64,000 nucleotides of DNA, taken from contig NZ_CP049298.1 in assembly GCF_011058315.1 (NCBI RefSeq), forward strand, positions 3,179,463 to 3,243,462. The letters run 5' to 3'. This document shows, one piece after another, positions 37,334 to 47,282 of this stretch. The notes beneath the pieces were generated by a model that made no database searches, was not told the origin of the DNA, and was given only the letters and a program-made list of their open reading frames with translations. The stretch comes from Chryseobacterium sp. POL2. GTDB lineage: Bacteria > Bacteroidota > Bacteroidia > Flavobacteriales > Weeksellaceae. Each line of letters begins with the position of its first letter. The first letter of the stretch is position 1. A program made the position numbers and the translations under genes.

Positions 37334-39847
37334 CTAATGGCTGTAATCCTCAATTGTTTTATTAAGCGCATCAATTTGCTCGTGAAGCGACTGGCTTTTT
37401 GGATTATCTTTAAGAAGTTGCATTTTTTTATTTAATCCATCTTTTAGGATTTGCGTCAACATCATTTTGGCTTGCGGATTGCTAGATATTTCGCTTTTCG
37501 CTTGCGATAGAATTTTAGTAACCGCTTTTGTTGCTTTTGTATCATCGCTGGTCATAATCCAGTTGTAAGCTTCTTCTGCAACTGCGCCCAATTCGGGATC
37601 CTGAAATTTTATAAACGGATAAAAAGCCGCTTGTGATCCAATGCTTGCCATTTGTGAGGCGATTTTGTTTTTAACAATGATAGGAAGTAATTTGCTAGTC
37701 AAATCTTCGGAAGCATTAGATAAGTCAATGTTTTCCATCAAAGGAATCACTTTTTGAGAATCTATATCGGCCAAGGCTGCAATTGCATTTCCTTTAACAG
37801 CATTAGAAATAGCTGCGCTTGCTTTCTCATAGATATTTAGATATTTTTTATCTTTTGTTTTAGAAAGTGCCGAAATTGCCGCGGCTTGTGCTAATGTTTT
37901 TGGATCGTTTTGAGCAATATTTTCAACATCTTTTATAAGTAGTTTAGCTTGTTCAGGTTTTGATAAATCCAAAGCGCCTAAAGCTAAAATGCGAATTCTG
38001 TGGGAAGAATCTTTCAAAGCTGCAGCAAGAATTTTTAAAACTGAAGGATTTTTATCGATATTTTCTTTCGCAAATTCTACTGCCAAATAACGACTTTTAA
38101 ATTCTTTCGCCTTGGTGTATTGAACAAAATATTGGTCAGCAGTTTTGGTGTCGGAAATCTCAGTCAATAAAACTTGATCCGCATTGACATTGACTAAGTT
38201 AGGTTGTTGCGAAAAATTGAATGTAAAACTTTGACTAGCTTTCGCATCTGCCCATACATTATAACGTTTTGGGATTCCATTTTCATAAACATCAATCGCC
38301 AAAGGGAACTGAAAATAAGGCCCCGACTGTGTCTGTGTTACCGATACGTTGACTTGTTTTTTAACGGGTTCGTAAGTGTAATTGATGCTTAATTTGGGAT
38401 GTCCCGATCCATAATACCATTGGTTGAAAAACCAATTGAGATCCTTTCCAGAAACTTTTTCCAAGGACAATCGCAATTGTTGTGCTTCAGCATTCCCGTA
38501 TTCATAAGTTTTAAGATAATCATTAAGCCCAGCAAAAAAAGCATCGTCGCCAAGATAATTTCGAAGCATGTGAAGTATGCCACCACCTTTGTTATAAGTG
38601 ACCGAGTCGAAAACATCTTCACGAGAATCATAATCAAAACGAACCAAGTTTTTAGAAAAATTAGCTGGATTCATTTTATAGGCTTGCAAAGATTTTATCA
38701 GTTTATAATCGGCTTCGTCTTTGCCGTATTTATGTTCATTCCAAAGATATTCGGAATAGTCAGCAAAACTTTCGTTTACGGTAAGATTGCTCCAACTTTC
38801 GGCAGTCACCAAATCGCCAAACCAATGGTGAAATAATTCGTGCGCTATGGTATCTTCCCAACGGTTTTCATCGATAAGATCACCAGGTTTTTGTTGCGCC
38901 AACTCGCCATGCAAAGTTGCAGTGGTATTTTCCATGGCACCAGATACATAATCTCGACCCACCATTTGGTCATATTTAGCCCACGGATATTGGTAATTTA
39001 GCTTGTTTGAAAAGAATTCAATCATTTCCGGTGTGTTGCCGAAAATCTGTTTCGCATAAGGCTCATACTCCTTTTCTACAAAATAATTGACAGGGATACT
39101 CTTCCATTGGTCTTGCACGACTGCAAAATCGCCAACGCCCATGAAGAAAAGATATGGCGAATGTTTTTTGTCCATCACCCAATAATCTGTTCGCAAGCCA
39201 TTAGCTTCTTTGGTTGAGCTTTTTAGAAGTCCGTTAGAAAGTGTGACATATTTGTCGGGAACCGTCATGTAAAGTTCCTGTGTTGTTTTTTGATTGGTTT
39301 TATCAATAGTTGGGAACCAAGCCGAAGACGATTCGGTTTCACCTTGTGTCCAGATTTGTACAGGCTTGTCTGGATCTTTTCCTTGTGCATTGATAAAATA
39401 TAGACCTTTAGCATCGTTGATGGCGGCACTTCCTTTTTGTTTGACTTCATTTGGGCGCGCTGTATATTTGATGTAAACGGTATAATCTTGATTTTTTGAA
39501 TAAACTTTATCAAGATTAATTTTCAGTATATCATCTTTATAATCATATTTTAAAGTTTGTTTAGAACCATTTTTATCCAAAGCAACTTCGTGGATAAGCA
39601 TTGCTTTCGCATTGAGAACCAAAGAATCTGTTGGATAGAAAAAGGGCGCTGCTGTCAGCCATTCTTCACCATGAAGATGTTCTTTTTCATAATCGAAACT
39701 AACTTTTAGTTTGGTGTGTTTTAGTTCTGTCATTTTGGTGTGTGTGGCACGATAGACTTTTTCTCTACCCGAAGTTTCGGTTTGTGCAAAAGATAATTCT
39801 GGTAAAAATATCCCGATTAAACTTACTGATAAAATAAGTTTTTTCAT
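37334..39847 (-). CDS. M1 family metallo-aminopeptidase, secreted
   Basis: An 837-residue zinc aminopeptidase that removes N-terminal residues from peptides. The start is the ATG at 39847, which opens a signal peptide (MKKLILSVSLIGIFLPELSFA); the longer frame runs back into the thyA terminator. Seen: substrate-anchoring GAMEN (in VSGAMENTT, ~300), zinc motif HELFHHWFGDLV (~336) with the second Glu in NESFADYSEYLW, and a long C-terminal helical/HEAT-like part. With no sorting tail it is probably periplasmic. Relatives act in nutrition by cutting imported peptides. Confidence 0.92.
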   Translation of the reverse strand: MKKLILSVSLIGIFLPELSFAQTETSGREKVYRATHTKMTELKHTKLKVSFDYEKEHLHGEEWLTAAPFFYPTDSLVLNAKAMLIHEVALDKNGSKQTLKYDYKDDILKINLDKVYSKNQDYTVYIKYTARPNEVKQKGSAAINDAKGLYFINAQGKDPDKPVQIWTQGETESSSAWFPTIDKTNQKTTQELYMTVPDKYVTLSNGLLKSSTKEANGLRTDYWVMDKKHSPYLFFMGVGDFAVVQDQWKSIPVNYFVEKEYEPYAKQIFGNTPEMIEFFSNKLNYQYPWAKYDQMVGRDYVSGAMENTTATLHGELAQQKPGDLIDENRWEDTIAHELFHHWFGDLVTAESWSNLTVNESFADYSEYLWNEHKYGKDEADYKLIKSLQAYKMNPANFSKNLVRFDYDSREDVFDSVTYNKGGGILHMLRNYLGDDAFFAGLNDYLKTYEYGNAEAQQLRLSLEKVSGKDLNWFFNQWYYGSGHPKLSINYTYEPVKKQVNVSVTQTQSGPYFQFPLAIDVYENGIPKRYNVWADAKASQSFTFNFSQQPNLVNVNADQVLLTEISDTKTADQYFVQYTKAKEFKSRYLAVEFAKENIDKNPSVLKILAAALKDSSHRIRILALGALDLSKPEQAKLLIKDVENIAQNDPKTLAQAAAISALSKTKDKKYLNIYEKASAAISNAVKGNAIAALADIDSQKVIPLMENIDLSNASEDLTSKLLPIIVKNKIASQMASIGSQAAFYPFIKFQDPELGAVAEEAYNWIMTSDDTKATKAVTKILSQAKSEISSNPQAKMMLTQILKDGLNKKMQLLKDNPKSQSLHEQIDALNKTIEDYSH

Positions 39848-39885
39848 ATTTAAAATAGTACTAAAGATTAATAAATTAAGCTTAC

Positions 39886-39912
39886 AAAAAAGTGAAGCCA
39901 AAAAACTTCACT
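39886..39912 (-). terminator. Terminator of thyA
   Basis: A 7-bp stem (AGTGAAG, 39891-39897 with 39906-39912) followed on the minus strand by T6. Confidence 0.75.
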
Positions 39913-39918
39913 ATAGGC

Positions 39919-40713
39919 TTACACCGCTACAGGTGCTTTTATTCCTGGATAAGGATCGTAATTTTCTAAGGTAAAATCCTCAAAATCAAAATCAAAAATA
40001 TTTTTTATTTCTGGATTTAATTTCATTGTTGGAAGTGCTTTTGGTTCACGGGAAAGTTGTCTTTCTACTTGTTCAAAATGGTTGTTGTAAATATGAACAT
40101 CGCCAAAACTATGAACGTAATCGCCAACTTCCAAATCGCAAACCTGCGCTACCATCATCAATAACAACGCATAACTCGCAATGTTAAAAGGAACGCCCAA
40201 AAAGACATCAGCACTTCTTTGGTACAGTTGTAATGACAATTTTCCGTCTGCTACATAAAACTGAAACATCGCGTGACAAGGTGCTAAAGCCATATTCGGT
40301 ATTTCGGCAACGTTCCAAGCAGAAACGATTAGTCGGCGAGAATCTGGATTTTTTTTGATTTGATCGATTACGTCGGTTATTTGGTCAACAATTTTCCCAT
40401 CGGCACCTTGCCAGCTTCGCCATTGCGCGCCATAGACAGGACCAAGGTCGCCATTTTCATTCGCCCATTCGTCCCAGATCGATACACCATTATCATTAAG
40501 ATATTTAATATTTGTGTCGCCTTTTAAAAACCACAACAATTCATAAATAATTGATTTGAGATGGAGTTTTTTGGTGGTTACAAGAGGAAAACCTTTGGAT
40601 AGATCATAACGCAATTGATAACCAAACACGCTTCTAGTGCCCGTTCCGGTACGGTCGGTTTTGTCAGTTCCGTTGTCTTTGATGTGTTGAAGGAGATCCA
40701 AATAGTTTTGCAT
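39919..40713 (-). CDS. thyA: Thymidylate synthase
   Basis: A 264-residue enzyme, the same length as the E. coli protein, that methylates dUMP to dTMP with methylene-tetrahydrofolate. Seen: the catalytic Cys in [12 protein letters not shown], the [10 protein letters not shown] motif, the folate/dUMP-binding [18 protein letters not shown] and the conserved GD-H-Y segment ([11 protein letters not shown]). A minus-strand TAAATTTG -7-like element lies at 40751-40758, 38 bases upstream. No folA gene is adjacent. Confidence 0.97.
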   Translation of the reverse strand: MQNYLDLLQHIKDNGTDKTDRTGTGTRSVFGYQLRYDLSKGFPLVTTKKLHLKSIIYELLWFLKGDTNIKYLNDNGVSIWDEWANENGDLGPVYGAQWRSWQGADGKIVDQITDVIDQIKKNPDSRRLIVSAWNVAEIPNMALAPCHAMFQFYVADGKLSLQLYQRSADVFLGVPFNIASYALLLMMVAQVCDLEVGDYVHSFGDVHIYNNHFEQVERQLSREPKALPTMKLNPEIKNIFDFDFEDFTLENYDPYPGIKAPVAV

Positions 40714-40786
40714 GAGCGTTTTTAATTTATTTTACTTTTTCAAGGAAGTTCAAATTTAATAAAAAAAGAAATGATAAAAGCTTGAT

Positions 40787-42211
40787 TTAGGATACCAAAT
40801 TTAATCCTAAAATTTTAGCTTCTTTAATAACAAAATCGCGGGCTTCCGTTTTGTCGTTGGCAATTTCGCCTTCTAGGATGGCCTCTTTTACTTTTTCTTT
40901 TAAAATTCCGATTTCGCGCCCAGGTTTTAGTTTGAACATGTCCATGATTTCCTCCCCAGAAATTGGCGGTTGGAAGTTTCGGATATGGTCTTTTTCTTCG
41001 ACTTCTTTTATTTTTTGGAACACATATTCAAAATTCTTTTTGAAACGAGTTTGCTTCGCGTAACTTTTTGTGGTGATGTCGGATTTGCACAAGATAATTA
41101 AATCCTCCAAATCTTCTCCTGCGTCGAACAATAGGCGACGCAGCGCAGAGTCCGACGTGTCATCCGTCACCAAGGCAATTGGTCGCGCGTGCATTTTTAC
41201 CAGTTTTTCCACAAACTTTTGGTCTTGATTTAATGGTAATTTTAAGCGTTTAAAAATCGATTTTATAATTTTTGAACCCACAAATTCGTGTCCATGAAAA
41301 GTCCAACCTGTGCCTTCAACAAATTTTTTCGTCGGTGCTTTTCCGATATCGTGGAGTAGTGCCGACCAACGGAGCCAAAGTTTATCAGTATTTGGTGCAA
41401 TATTATCAACGACTTCCAATGTATGATAAAAGTTGTCTTTGTGGGTTTGTCCATCAATTTCTTCAATTCCTTTTAGTGCGGTAAGTTCTGGAAGTATGAT
41501 TTGTAATAAACCAGTTTCCTCAAGAATTTTTAGCCCAATCGATGGTTTTTCGGACATCATAATCTTGTTGAATTCCACCATGATGCGTTCCATAGAAACG
41601 ATGTGGATTCTTTCAACTTCTGTTTTGATGGCTTGCAAAGATTTTTCTTCAATATTAAAATTGAGTGTGGACGCAAACCGAATAGCACGCATCATTCTCA
41701 AAGGATCATCCGAATAGGTTTGTAAAGGTTCTAGCGGCGTACGAAGAATTTTTTGTTCAATATCTTTAAGACCACCGAAAGGGTCGATGAGTTCACCAAA
41801 ATTGTCTTTGTTAAGAGAAATCGCCATAGCGTTGATGGTGAAATCGCGGCGTTTTTGATCGTCCTCCAAGCTGCCAATTTCTACAAATGGTTTGCGGCTG
41901 TCCTCGCTGTAGCTTTCTTTTCGGGCGCCTACAAATTCGAGTTCCAAATCTTTGTAACGGAACATGGCGGTCCCATAAGTTTTGAAAACGGAAACTTTAA
42001 GATTGGGATTGATCTCGTGGGCGATGCTCTCGGCAAGTTTTATCCCAGAGGATTCTGTAACAAAATCAATGTCTGTGGGAGCTTTCCGTTTCATTATTAA
42101 ATCCCGAACATAGCCTCCCACGATATAAACAGATTGTTGGTTGCGATGGGCAACTTCTGAAATGATTTTGAAAAGTTTGAGGTTTTGGTTCTGATTTAGA
42201 TTAATGATCAT
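40787..42211 (-). CDS. cca: tRNA nucleotidyltransferase (CCA-adding) with HD domain
   Basis: A 474-residue class II polymerase-beta-type nucleotidyltransferase. The N-domain has GGYVRDLIM and the catalytic PTDIDFV carboxylates, then RRDFTINAMA and the RMMRAIRFA motif. The central HD domain has FYHTLEVVDN and LLHDIGKAPT. Such proteins add or repair the CCA end of tRNA; some relatives only add A or are poly(A) polymerases, and sequence alone does not separate them securely. tRNA-Ser, Pro and Arg in this window lack an encoded full CCA end, so the activity is needed. A minus-strand TATCTTTG is at 42237-42244. Confidence 0.9.
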   Translation of the reverse strand: MIINLNQNQNLKLFKIISEVAHRNQQSVYIVGGYVRDLIMKRKAPTDIDFVTESSGIKLAESIAHEINPNLKVSVFKTYGTAMFRYKDLELEFVGARKESYSEDSRKPFVEIGSLEDDQKRRDFTINAMAISLNKDNFGELIDPFGGLKDIEQKILRTPLEPLQTYSDDPLRMMRAIRFASTLNFNIEEKSLQAIKTEVERIHIVSMERIMVEFNKIMMSEKPSIGLKILEETGLLQIILPELTALKGIEEIDGQTHKDNFYHTLEVVDNIAPNTDKLWLRWSALLHDIGKAPTKKFVEGTGWTFHGHEFVGSKIIKSIFKRLKLPLNQDQKFVEKLVKMHARPIALVTDDTSDSALRRLLFDAGEDLEDLIILCKSDITTKSYAKQTRFKKNFEYVFQKIKEVEEKDHIRNFQPPISGEEIMDMFKLKPGREIGILKEKVKEAILEGEIANDKTEARDFVIKEAKILGLNLVS

Positions 42212-42534
42212 AAGACTTTCAGCAAATAATTGGTTGCAAAGATAAGGCTTTCGAAATTTTTTCTGAATGTAATTGTCTTAAATGATAAATGTCAAGTTGT
42301 CTTGTTTTTTGTTAAAGATTTTAACAATGTTGTCAAATCGTGTAAGTGTATGACAATCATTGTTATAATATATGGCATATTTTTGAATTTGGTATGAATA
42401 TGGAGAATTTTACCCCGAATAAAAGCTATACGTAGAATTAAATGAGTTAGAAAAAGTATAGTAGTTTTTTTTCATAGTTTATTTTTTCTTCAGGCGGCAC
42501 CGCAGGTGCCGCCTGAAGTTTTTCTAGCCAATGT
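42212..42534. other. Gap between cca and the Sua5/YrdC gene
   Basis: 323 AT-rich bases with no gene. It holds the cca upstream region (-7-like element at 42237-42244) and a GC-rich hairpin at 42488-42518. Confidence 0.6.
42488..42523 (+). terminator. GC-rich hairpin downstream of the Sua5/YrdC gene
   Basis: A perfect 14-bp stem (CTTCAGGCGGCACC, 42488-42501 with 42505-42518), loop GCA. T runs lie on the plus strand at both sides, yet no plus-strand gene precedes it; it most likely ends the minus-strand Sua5/YrdC transcript despite the poor T tail on that strand. Confidence 0.6.
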
Positions 42535-43089
42535 TTATTCTCTCAAAACTTTTATTTGTCCATCTTTCCAAACTTTAATTACCGAAGAACCGCTGTATTT
42601 CGAAACTTTCTCACGGTTTTCTTCCACTGCATAATCTACGGCATCAACGATTTCTTTAGAGATGTCAGCAAATTGCAGCGGACTTTTGTCACCACTAAGG
42701 TTAGCAGAAGTCGATACGATGGGTTTGTTAAGTTTTGAAATTAATTTTTTACAAAATTCGTCTTTTACTAATCTTATTCCAATGGAGCCATCATCTGCCA
42801 AAGCTTCTTTGGGAAGACCTTTTGCGGATTCGTAAACAATGGTTACAGGTTTTTCTGATAGGTCGATAATCTCCCAAGCCATCTCTGGAACGTCCACCAA
42901 ATCTTGCAAACGTTTTTCGTTTTCTACCAATATAATCATGGATTTGTGGGTATCACGATGTTTGATATCGAATACTTTTTTTATAGCTTCTGGATTGGTA
43001 GCGTCACAGCCAAGTCCCCAAATCGTATCGGTCGGGTAAAGAATGCTGCCGCCATTTTTTAATATATCTACTGCTTTTTCTAGGCTCAT
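42535..43089 (-). CDS. L-threonylcarbamoyladenylate synthase (Sua5/YciO/YrdC family)
   Basis: A 184-residue protein of the YrdC fold, which makes threonylcarbamoyl-AMP for the t6A modification of ANN-decoding tRNAs. Seen: the N-terminal LYPTDTIWGLGCDATN, the KHRDTHKSMIILV segment, and SIGIRLVKD with STSANLSGDKSP towards the C-terminus, all family signatures. It lacks the extra Sua5 C-terminal domain. Its distance from cca (over 300 bases) and the hairpin suggest separate transcription. Confidence 0.92.
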   Translation of the reverse strand: MSLEKAVDILKNGGSILYPTDTIWGLGCDATNPEAIKKVFDIKHRDTHKSMIILVENEKRLQDLVDVPEMAWEIIDLSEKPVTIVYESAKGLPKEALADDGSIGIRLVKDEFCKKLISKLNKPIVSTSANLSGDKSPLQFADISKEIVDAVDYAVEENREKVSKYSGSSVIKVWKDGQIKVLRE

Positions 43090-43371
43090 GATTGAAAATG
43101 TATTAATATGAGATGTTAAGATAATTTAAACTTTTAAACTTTTGATTTTTAAATGATTAAGTTTTAATTCTTGTTGGTGTCTTAATTTTTGACGCTTCAA
43201 ATTTAATTATAAATGAACGGAAGTTTACCATTTATTCAGATGTTAAAACTAATTTAACATAATATCTATTTTCTTAAAGTTTTTTTTAAGTTTAATTAAA
43301 AAAATCAATACGATTTCTTCTCCTATACTTTGTTTCCTTTGTCAACGAAGAAAAAAAGTAAGAAAGTAAAA

Positions 43372-45897
43372 ATGAAAATTAACAAACTAAGCATCGGTGT
43401 TTTATTCCTATTTGGAGCAACAACAACGATACTAGCACAACAAAACAACGACACGATAAAGTCTACGAAAGCTATCGAAGGTGTCATCATCCAAGGAAGT
43501 AACAAAAAAGGTAAAGAATCTAACCTCATCAATCTGCAAAGAAAATCTGCTGAAGTTATTGAGAATGTAGGGTCTGAACAGTTGAAAAAACAAGGCGTAG
43601 GCGATGTTGCTACCGCAGTTACCAAAGCGACAAGTACTGTAAAACAAGAAGGCAGCAACACGATTGCTGTAAGAGGTTTGATCGATCGTTACAATACGAC
43701 AACACTTAATAACCTTCCGATTCCTTCTGATGATCCAGAGAATAAAAATATTGATTTAGGTCTTTTAAAAACAGATATTATTGACCTTATTGCTTTAGAA
43801 AAAGTCTATAACCCAAGAATAATTGGCGACTTTGGCGGGGCTAATATTAATATCGTTTCAAAAGAACATACAGGAAAAGCTTATGTAGGATTTAATCTTG
43901 GAAGCGGTTACAACGCACAGAATGCGAAGGCAGATAATTTTTACACGCAAGAAGGTTTAAATTATTTCGGAACCAAATTACCAAAAATCCCTGCGAATGC
44001 TTTAACTGCTTATAATTTCAAATCGAGTTGGAATTTTAAAGATGCTTTTGGTCCATCCATCTTGATGCCGCTTAATACCAATATGAGTTTGGATGGCGGG
44101 AAATCCTTCAAAATTGGATCAGGAAGACTTAACCTTTATGCCTATGCAGGATTTGATAATGATTTCAGTTATTTAACAGGGAAGCAAGGTAGTTATGCTT
44201 CAGAGATTTTTTATCAAGATTATAATAAAGTTCAAAAATTCAATTACGGAACCAACACTACAGGATTGCTGAATTTGTACTACAGAATCAACGCCAACCA
44301 TCAATTGAAATGGATTACCTATTACACCCATTCAACTTTACAAGAAGCCAAGATCTACGAAGGTTTTTCCAGAGATATTGCGGAAAACGGCGGCGCGTAC
44401 GTAAGACGTGGCGAAAACAAAATTACAAATGTCTTGGTCAATCAGTTGGGTGGAGATCACAAGTTAACGGATAAATGGAGTCTTAACTGGATTGCGGGTT
44501 ACAATTATCTTAACAGCCAACGCCCTGACAGAATTACCAACACATTGGTGCAAAATCCGGAAACAGGCATGTATTCTGTAACTAGAGAATCTGGCCTTAA
44601 CAACCGATACTTCGATGATTTGGATGATAAAGAAATATCAGGGAATTTAACTTTGTCTTATAAATTAAATGATGATTTTAAAATCTCCGCAGGTTACCAA
44701 GGACGTTACAAAAAAAGGACGTTCTTCTCAAAACAAGTGGACTTCAAATGGAATAATGAAGTAGCTGGCTTTACTGCAGAAGTTGAAGATCCTAACAATT
44801 TGGATCAAATATTCAATGCTTATAATTATTCTAAAAATTATTTCAGAATCACAAGTAACTTTGGAGATGCAGGCGTTTTGAAACCTGTATTGTATAACGG
44901 AAAGCAAAACATTACGTCAGGATTTGCCAATTTGGATTACAAACTTTCTGATAAATTAATGATGCAATTCGGGCTAAGATTGGACAATATCTACCAATAT
45001 ATCGAGTGGCAAGTACAATATGCAACGCCGACCAACAATGGCGAATATACTTATAACAAAATTTTACCAGCTTTAAATCTTAAATACAGCCTTACCGATA
45101 GACAAAACTTGAGATTAGCAGTTTCCAGAACTTATACATTACCGCAACTGAAAGAGATGGCGCCGTATATGTACAATGATATTACAGAAACATCCATCGG
45201 AAACCCATATCTAAAAGCTTCGGATAACAACAACATCGATTTGAAATGGGAATATTTTCCAAAATCTGGAGAAGTATTGTCTATAACAGGTTTCGGAAAA
45301 TACATCCAGAATCCTATTTCGAAAACTTATATCAACAGTTCAGACCCATTTTTCTCTTATCTTAATGCTGGCGACTGGGCGTATGTCTTTGGGGTGGAAG
45401 CAGAGATTAGAAAAGATATTGTAAACTTTGGAAAATCAAAACTATACACTTTCCTTAACGCCAGTTACATGAGTTCTAAAGCTGAGCTTAACAACGATAA
45501 AGTTCTGAAAGAAACAAAAGGTCTATACTCAGTAAACTTCGATGTTAAAGAAGACAAATTACAAGGTGCTGCAGATTTTGTCGCCAATGCCAACCTTGGG
45601 TACAATCACAAATTCTATACAGGGAGTGATATGGATCTTACCTTAGCCTATTCTTATGTTGGCAATTACGTATATTCTATCAGTACGCAGACTATCGGTA
45701 ACATCATCCAAAAGCCAATACATAGTTTGGATTTTATTGCGAAACTCAATTTCAAAAACAATGTAACTGTGGGATTAGCAGCCAAAAATCTGATTAATCC
45801 GGAGATTCGTAGAGTTCAGGAAAATAAAATCAATTCAGAAACATATAATTTCCAAAAAGGCAGAATTTTCAGTCTAAGTCTAGGATATAAATTTTAA
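43372..45897 (+). CDS. TonB-dependent outer-membrane receptor
   Basis: An 841-residue outer-membrane receptor that imports a ligand with energy from TonB. I start at ATG 43372, giving the signal peptide MKINKLSIGVLFLFGATTTILA; the upstream ATG would add 14 basic residues. After it come a plug domain (~40-160; VAVR-like NTIAVRGLIDRYNTTTLNN) and a 22-strand barrel ending in the aromatic strand GRIFSLSLGYKF. There is no N-terminal carboxypeptidase-like domain as in SusC. The gap upstream (43090-43371) is AT-rich with only a loose TATACTTTG box. A lipoprotein gene follows after 22 bases. Confidence 0.9.
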   Translation: MKINKLSIGVLFLFGATTTILAQQNNDTIKSTKAIEGVIIQGSNKKGKESNLINLQRKSAEVIENVGSEQLKKQGVGDVATAVTKATSTVKQEGSNTIAVRGLIDRYNTTTLNNLPIPSDDPENKNIDLGLLKTDIIDLIALEKVYNPRIIGDFGGANINIVSKEHTGKAYVGFNLGSGYNAQNAKADNFYTQEGLNYFGTKLPKIPANALTAYNFKSSWNFKDAFGPSILMPLNTNMSLDGGKSFKIGSGRLNLYAYAGFDNDFSYLTGKQGSYASEIFYQDYNKVQKFNYGTNTTGLLNLYYRINANHQLKWITYYTHSTLQEAKIYEGFSRDIAENGGAYVRRGENKITNVLVNQLGGDHKLTDKWSLNWIAGYNYLNSQRPDRITNTLVQNPETGMYSVTRESGLNNRYFDDLDDKEISGNLTLSYKLNDDFKISAGYQGRYKKRTFFSKQVDFKWNNEVAGFTAEVEDPNNLDQIFNAYNYSKNYFRITSNFGDAGVLKPVLYNGKQNITSGFANLDYKLSDKLMMQFGLRLDNIYQYIEWQVQYATPTNNGEYTYNKILPALNLKYSLTDRQNLRLAVSRTYTLPQLKEMAPYMYNDITETSIGNPYLKASDNNNIDLKWEYFPKSGEVLSITGFGKYIQNPISKTYINSSDPFFSYLNAGDWAYVFGVEAEIRKDIVNFGKSKLYTFLNASYMSSKAELNNDKVLKETKGLYSVNFDVKEDKLQGAADFVANANLGYNHKFYTGSDMDLTLAYSYVGNYVYSISTQTIGNIIQKPIHSLDFIAKLNFKNNVTVGLAAKNLINPEIRRVQENKINSETYNFQKGRIFSLSLGYKF

Positions 45898-45919
45898 TTA
45901 AATCTAATAAATCAATAAA

Positions 45920-47104
45920 ATGAAAAAATTGTTCTCAAGTGCATTGGTACTTTGCACATTAAGTTTAACAACTGTAGGTGTTTTTAACTCATGTTCGTCG
46001 AACGAGGATACAACGATTACGCCTAATCCTGGTAACGTTACTATTGACCCAAATAACTTTACCGTAACATTAAATTCTGGTGACAAATTGGTTCTGGATG
46101 CGAAAACAGTTTATCACATGAAAGGTAAAGTTATCGTAAATGCTGGTGCAGAATTGGTAATTCCTGCAGGTACGAGAATCCTTTGTTCTGGTGGGACAGA
46201 CACTTATCTTGCAGTAGCACAAGGTGGAAAATTATTCTCTAATGGTACAGTGGCTAATCCAGTAGTGTTCACTTCTGGTAATGCATCGCCAGCAAAAGCA
46301 GATTGGGGCGGTATCGTATTGGCTGGTAAAGCACCAATTAATGCTGGTGCAAGTGCAACTTCAGAAGTGGCCAACCTTACCTATGGTGGTACAGTTGCTG
46401 ATGATAGCAATGGCGCTATTACTTATACACAAATCAGATGGGCAGGTGCACGATTCAATGCTTCTAAAGAATATAACGGATTATCACTTTTCGGTGTGGG
46501 TAGCGGAACAAAAATCGATGGCGTTGCAGTATTAGATGGTGCAGATGATGGTATCGAATTTTTTGGAGGTACTGTTAACGTTAGCAATATCATTTCAATT
46601 AATAACGATGACGATGCTTTTGACTGGACAGAAGGTTGGACAGGGACGGCAACCAATGTTTATGCTAAAAGAAACTCTGCAACAGTAGGTAACAGAGGTA
46701 TAGAAGCGGATAACAATTCTAACAACAACAGCGCGAATCCAATGTCGAATCCAACGATTAAAAATGCAACCTTCATTGGCTATACAACAACAGATAATGA
46801 GGGGGCAGGGACCAATCTTTTCAGAGTAGGGACCAACGCAACGCTTGATAATATCGTGTTCTCGGGCTGGGCAACAGCCATTACGATTCAGCATGATGTA
46901 ACCATTGCTAATCTTGTAGGTAAAAACAAATTCACGAACATTAGATTTGACAATGTCGGTGAAAAAGCAGTGAGCATTGCTTCTGCATCAGGATCTACAG
47001 CACAACCAGTAGCGGCTGGCACTTATACAGAAAATACTTCTGCAACGGGTGCAGGTAGTGTTTTAGAATTGCCAACTTGGGCTAAAACGTGGAGTGGATT
47101 GTAA
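45920..47104 (+). CDS. Surface lipoprotein with beta-helix repeats, partner of the TonB receptor
   Basis: A 394-residue lipoprotein with signal ending FNSC-SS (lipidated Cys25) and acidic residues soon after, as in surface-exported flavobacterial lipoproteins. The mature part is rich in G, N, T and A with regular strand-turn units (GTKIDGVAVLDGADDGIEFFGG, split over many turns), fitting a right-handed beta-helix. It lies 22 bases after the receptor gene and both likely form one operon. By position it takes the place of a SusD-type ligand-binding partner, but it is unrelated to SusD. The ligand is unknown. Confidence 0.75.
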   Translation: MKKLFSSALVLCTLSLTTVGVFNSCSSNEDTTITPNPGNVTIDPNNFTVTLNSGDKLVLDAKTVYHMKGKVIVNAGAELVIPAGTRILCSGGTDTYLAVAQGGKLFSNGTVANPVVFTSGNASPAKADWGGIVLAGKAPINAGASATSEVANLTYGGTVADDSNGAITYTQIRWAGARFNASKEYNGLSLFGVGSGTKIDGVAVLDGADDGIEFFGGTVNVSNIISINNDDDAFDWTEGWTGTATNVYAKRNSATVGNRGIEADNNSNNNSANPMSNPTIKNATFIGYTTTDNEGAGTNLFRVGTNATLDNIVFSGWATAITIQHDVTIANLVGKNKFTNIRFDNVGEKAVSIASASGSTAQPVAAGTYTENTSATGAGSVLELPTWAKTWSGL

Positions 47105-47135
47105 GCTTTTTTTCTTCATATTACTTTTAAAAAAG

Positions 47136-47170
47136 ATCCCGAATCGATTTATCGATTCGGGATTTGTTTT
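47136..47170 (+). terminator. Terminator after the receptor-lipoprotein operon
   Basis: A 13-bp perfect stem (ATCCCGAATCGAT, 47136-47148 with 47151-47163), then TTGTTTT. Confidence 0.88.
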
Positions 47171-47220
47171 TTGAGATGATAAGAAGCCCTTGGTTTTTAG
47201 TTAACAAATTAATGTATTAA

Positions 47221-47282
47221 AAACATCAAGCTAATATTCAAAAAACACCTTGATGTTTTGGATAAATTATCAAGGTGTTTTT
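47221..47282. other. Overlapping, mutually exclusive hairpins
   Basis: Segment 47221-47230 (AAACATCAAG) can pair with 47249-47258, while 47241-47254 (AAAAACACCTTGAT) can pair with 47269-47282. The two pairings share bases and exclude each other. The second has T5 at its plus-strand end and A5 at its start, so it could terminate on either strand. Confidence 0.6.

Noticed and set aside
43325..43333. TATACTTTG as a promoter of the TonB receptor gene
   Set aside because: It needs a three-base gap in TAnnTTTG and has no -33 TTG, so I only mention it in the gene entry.
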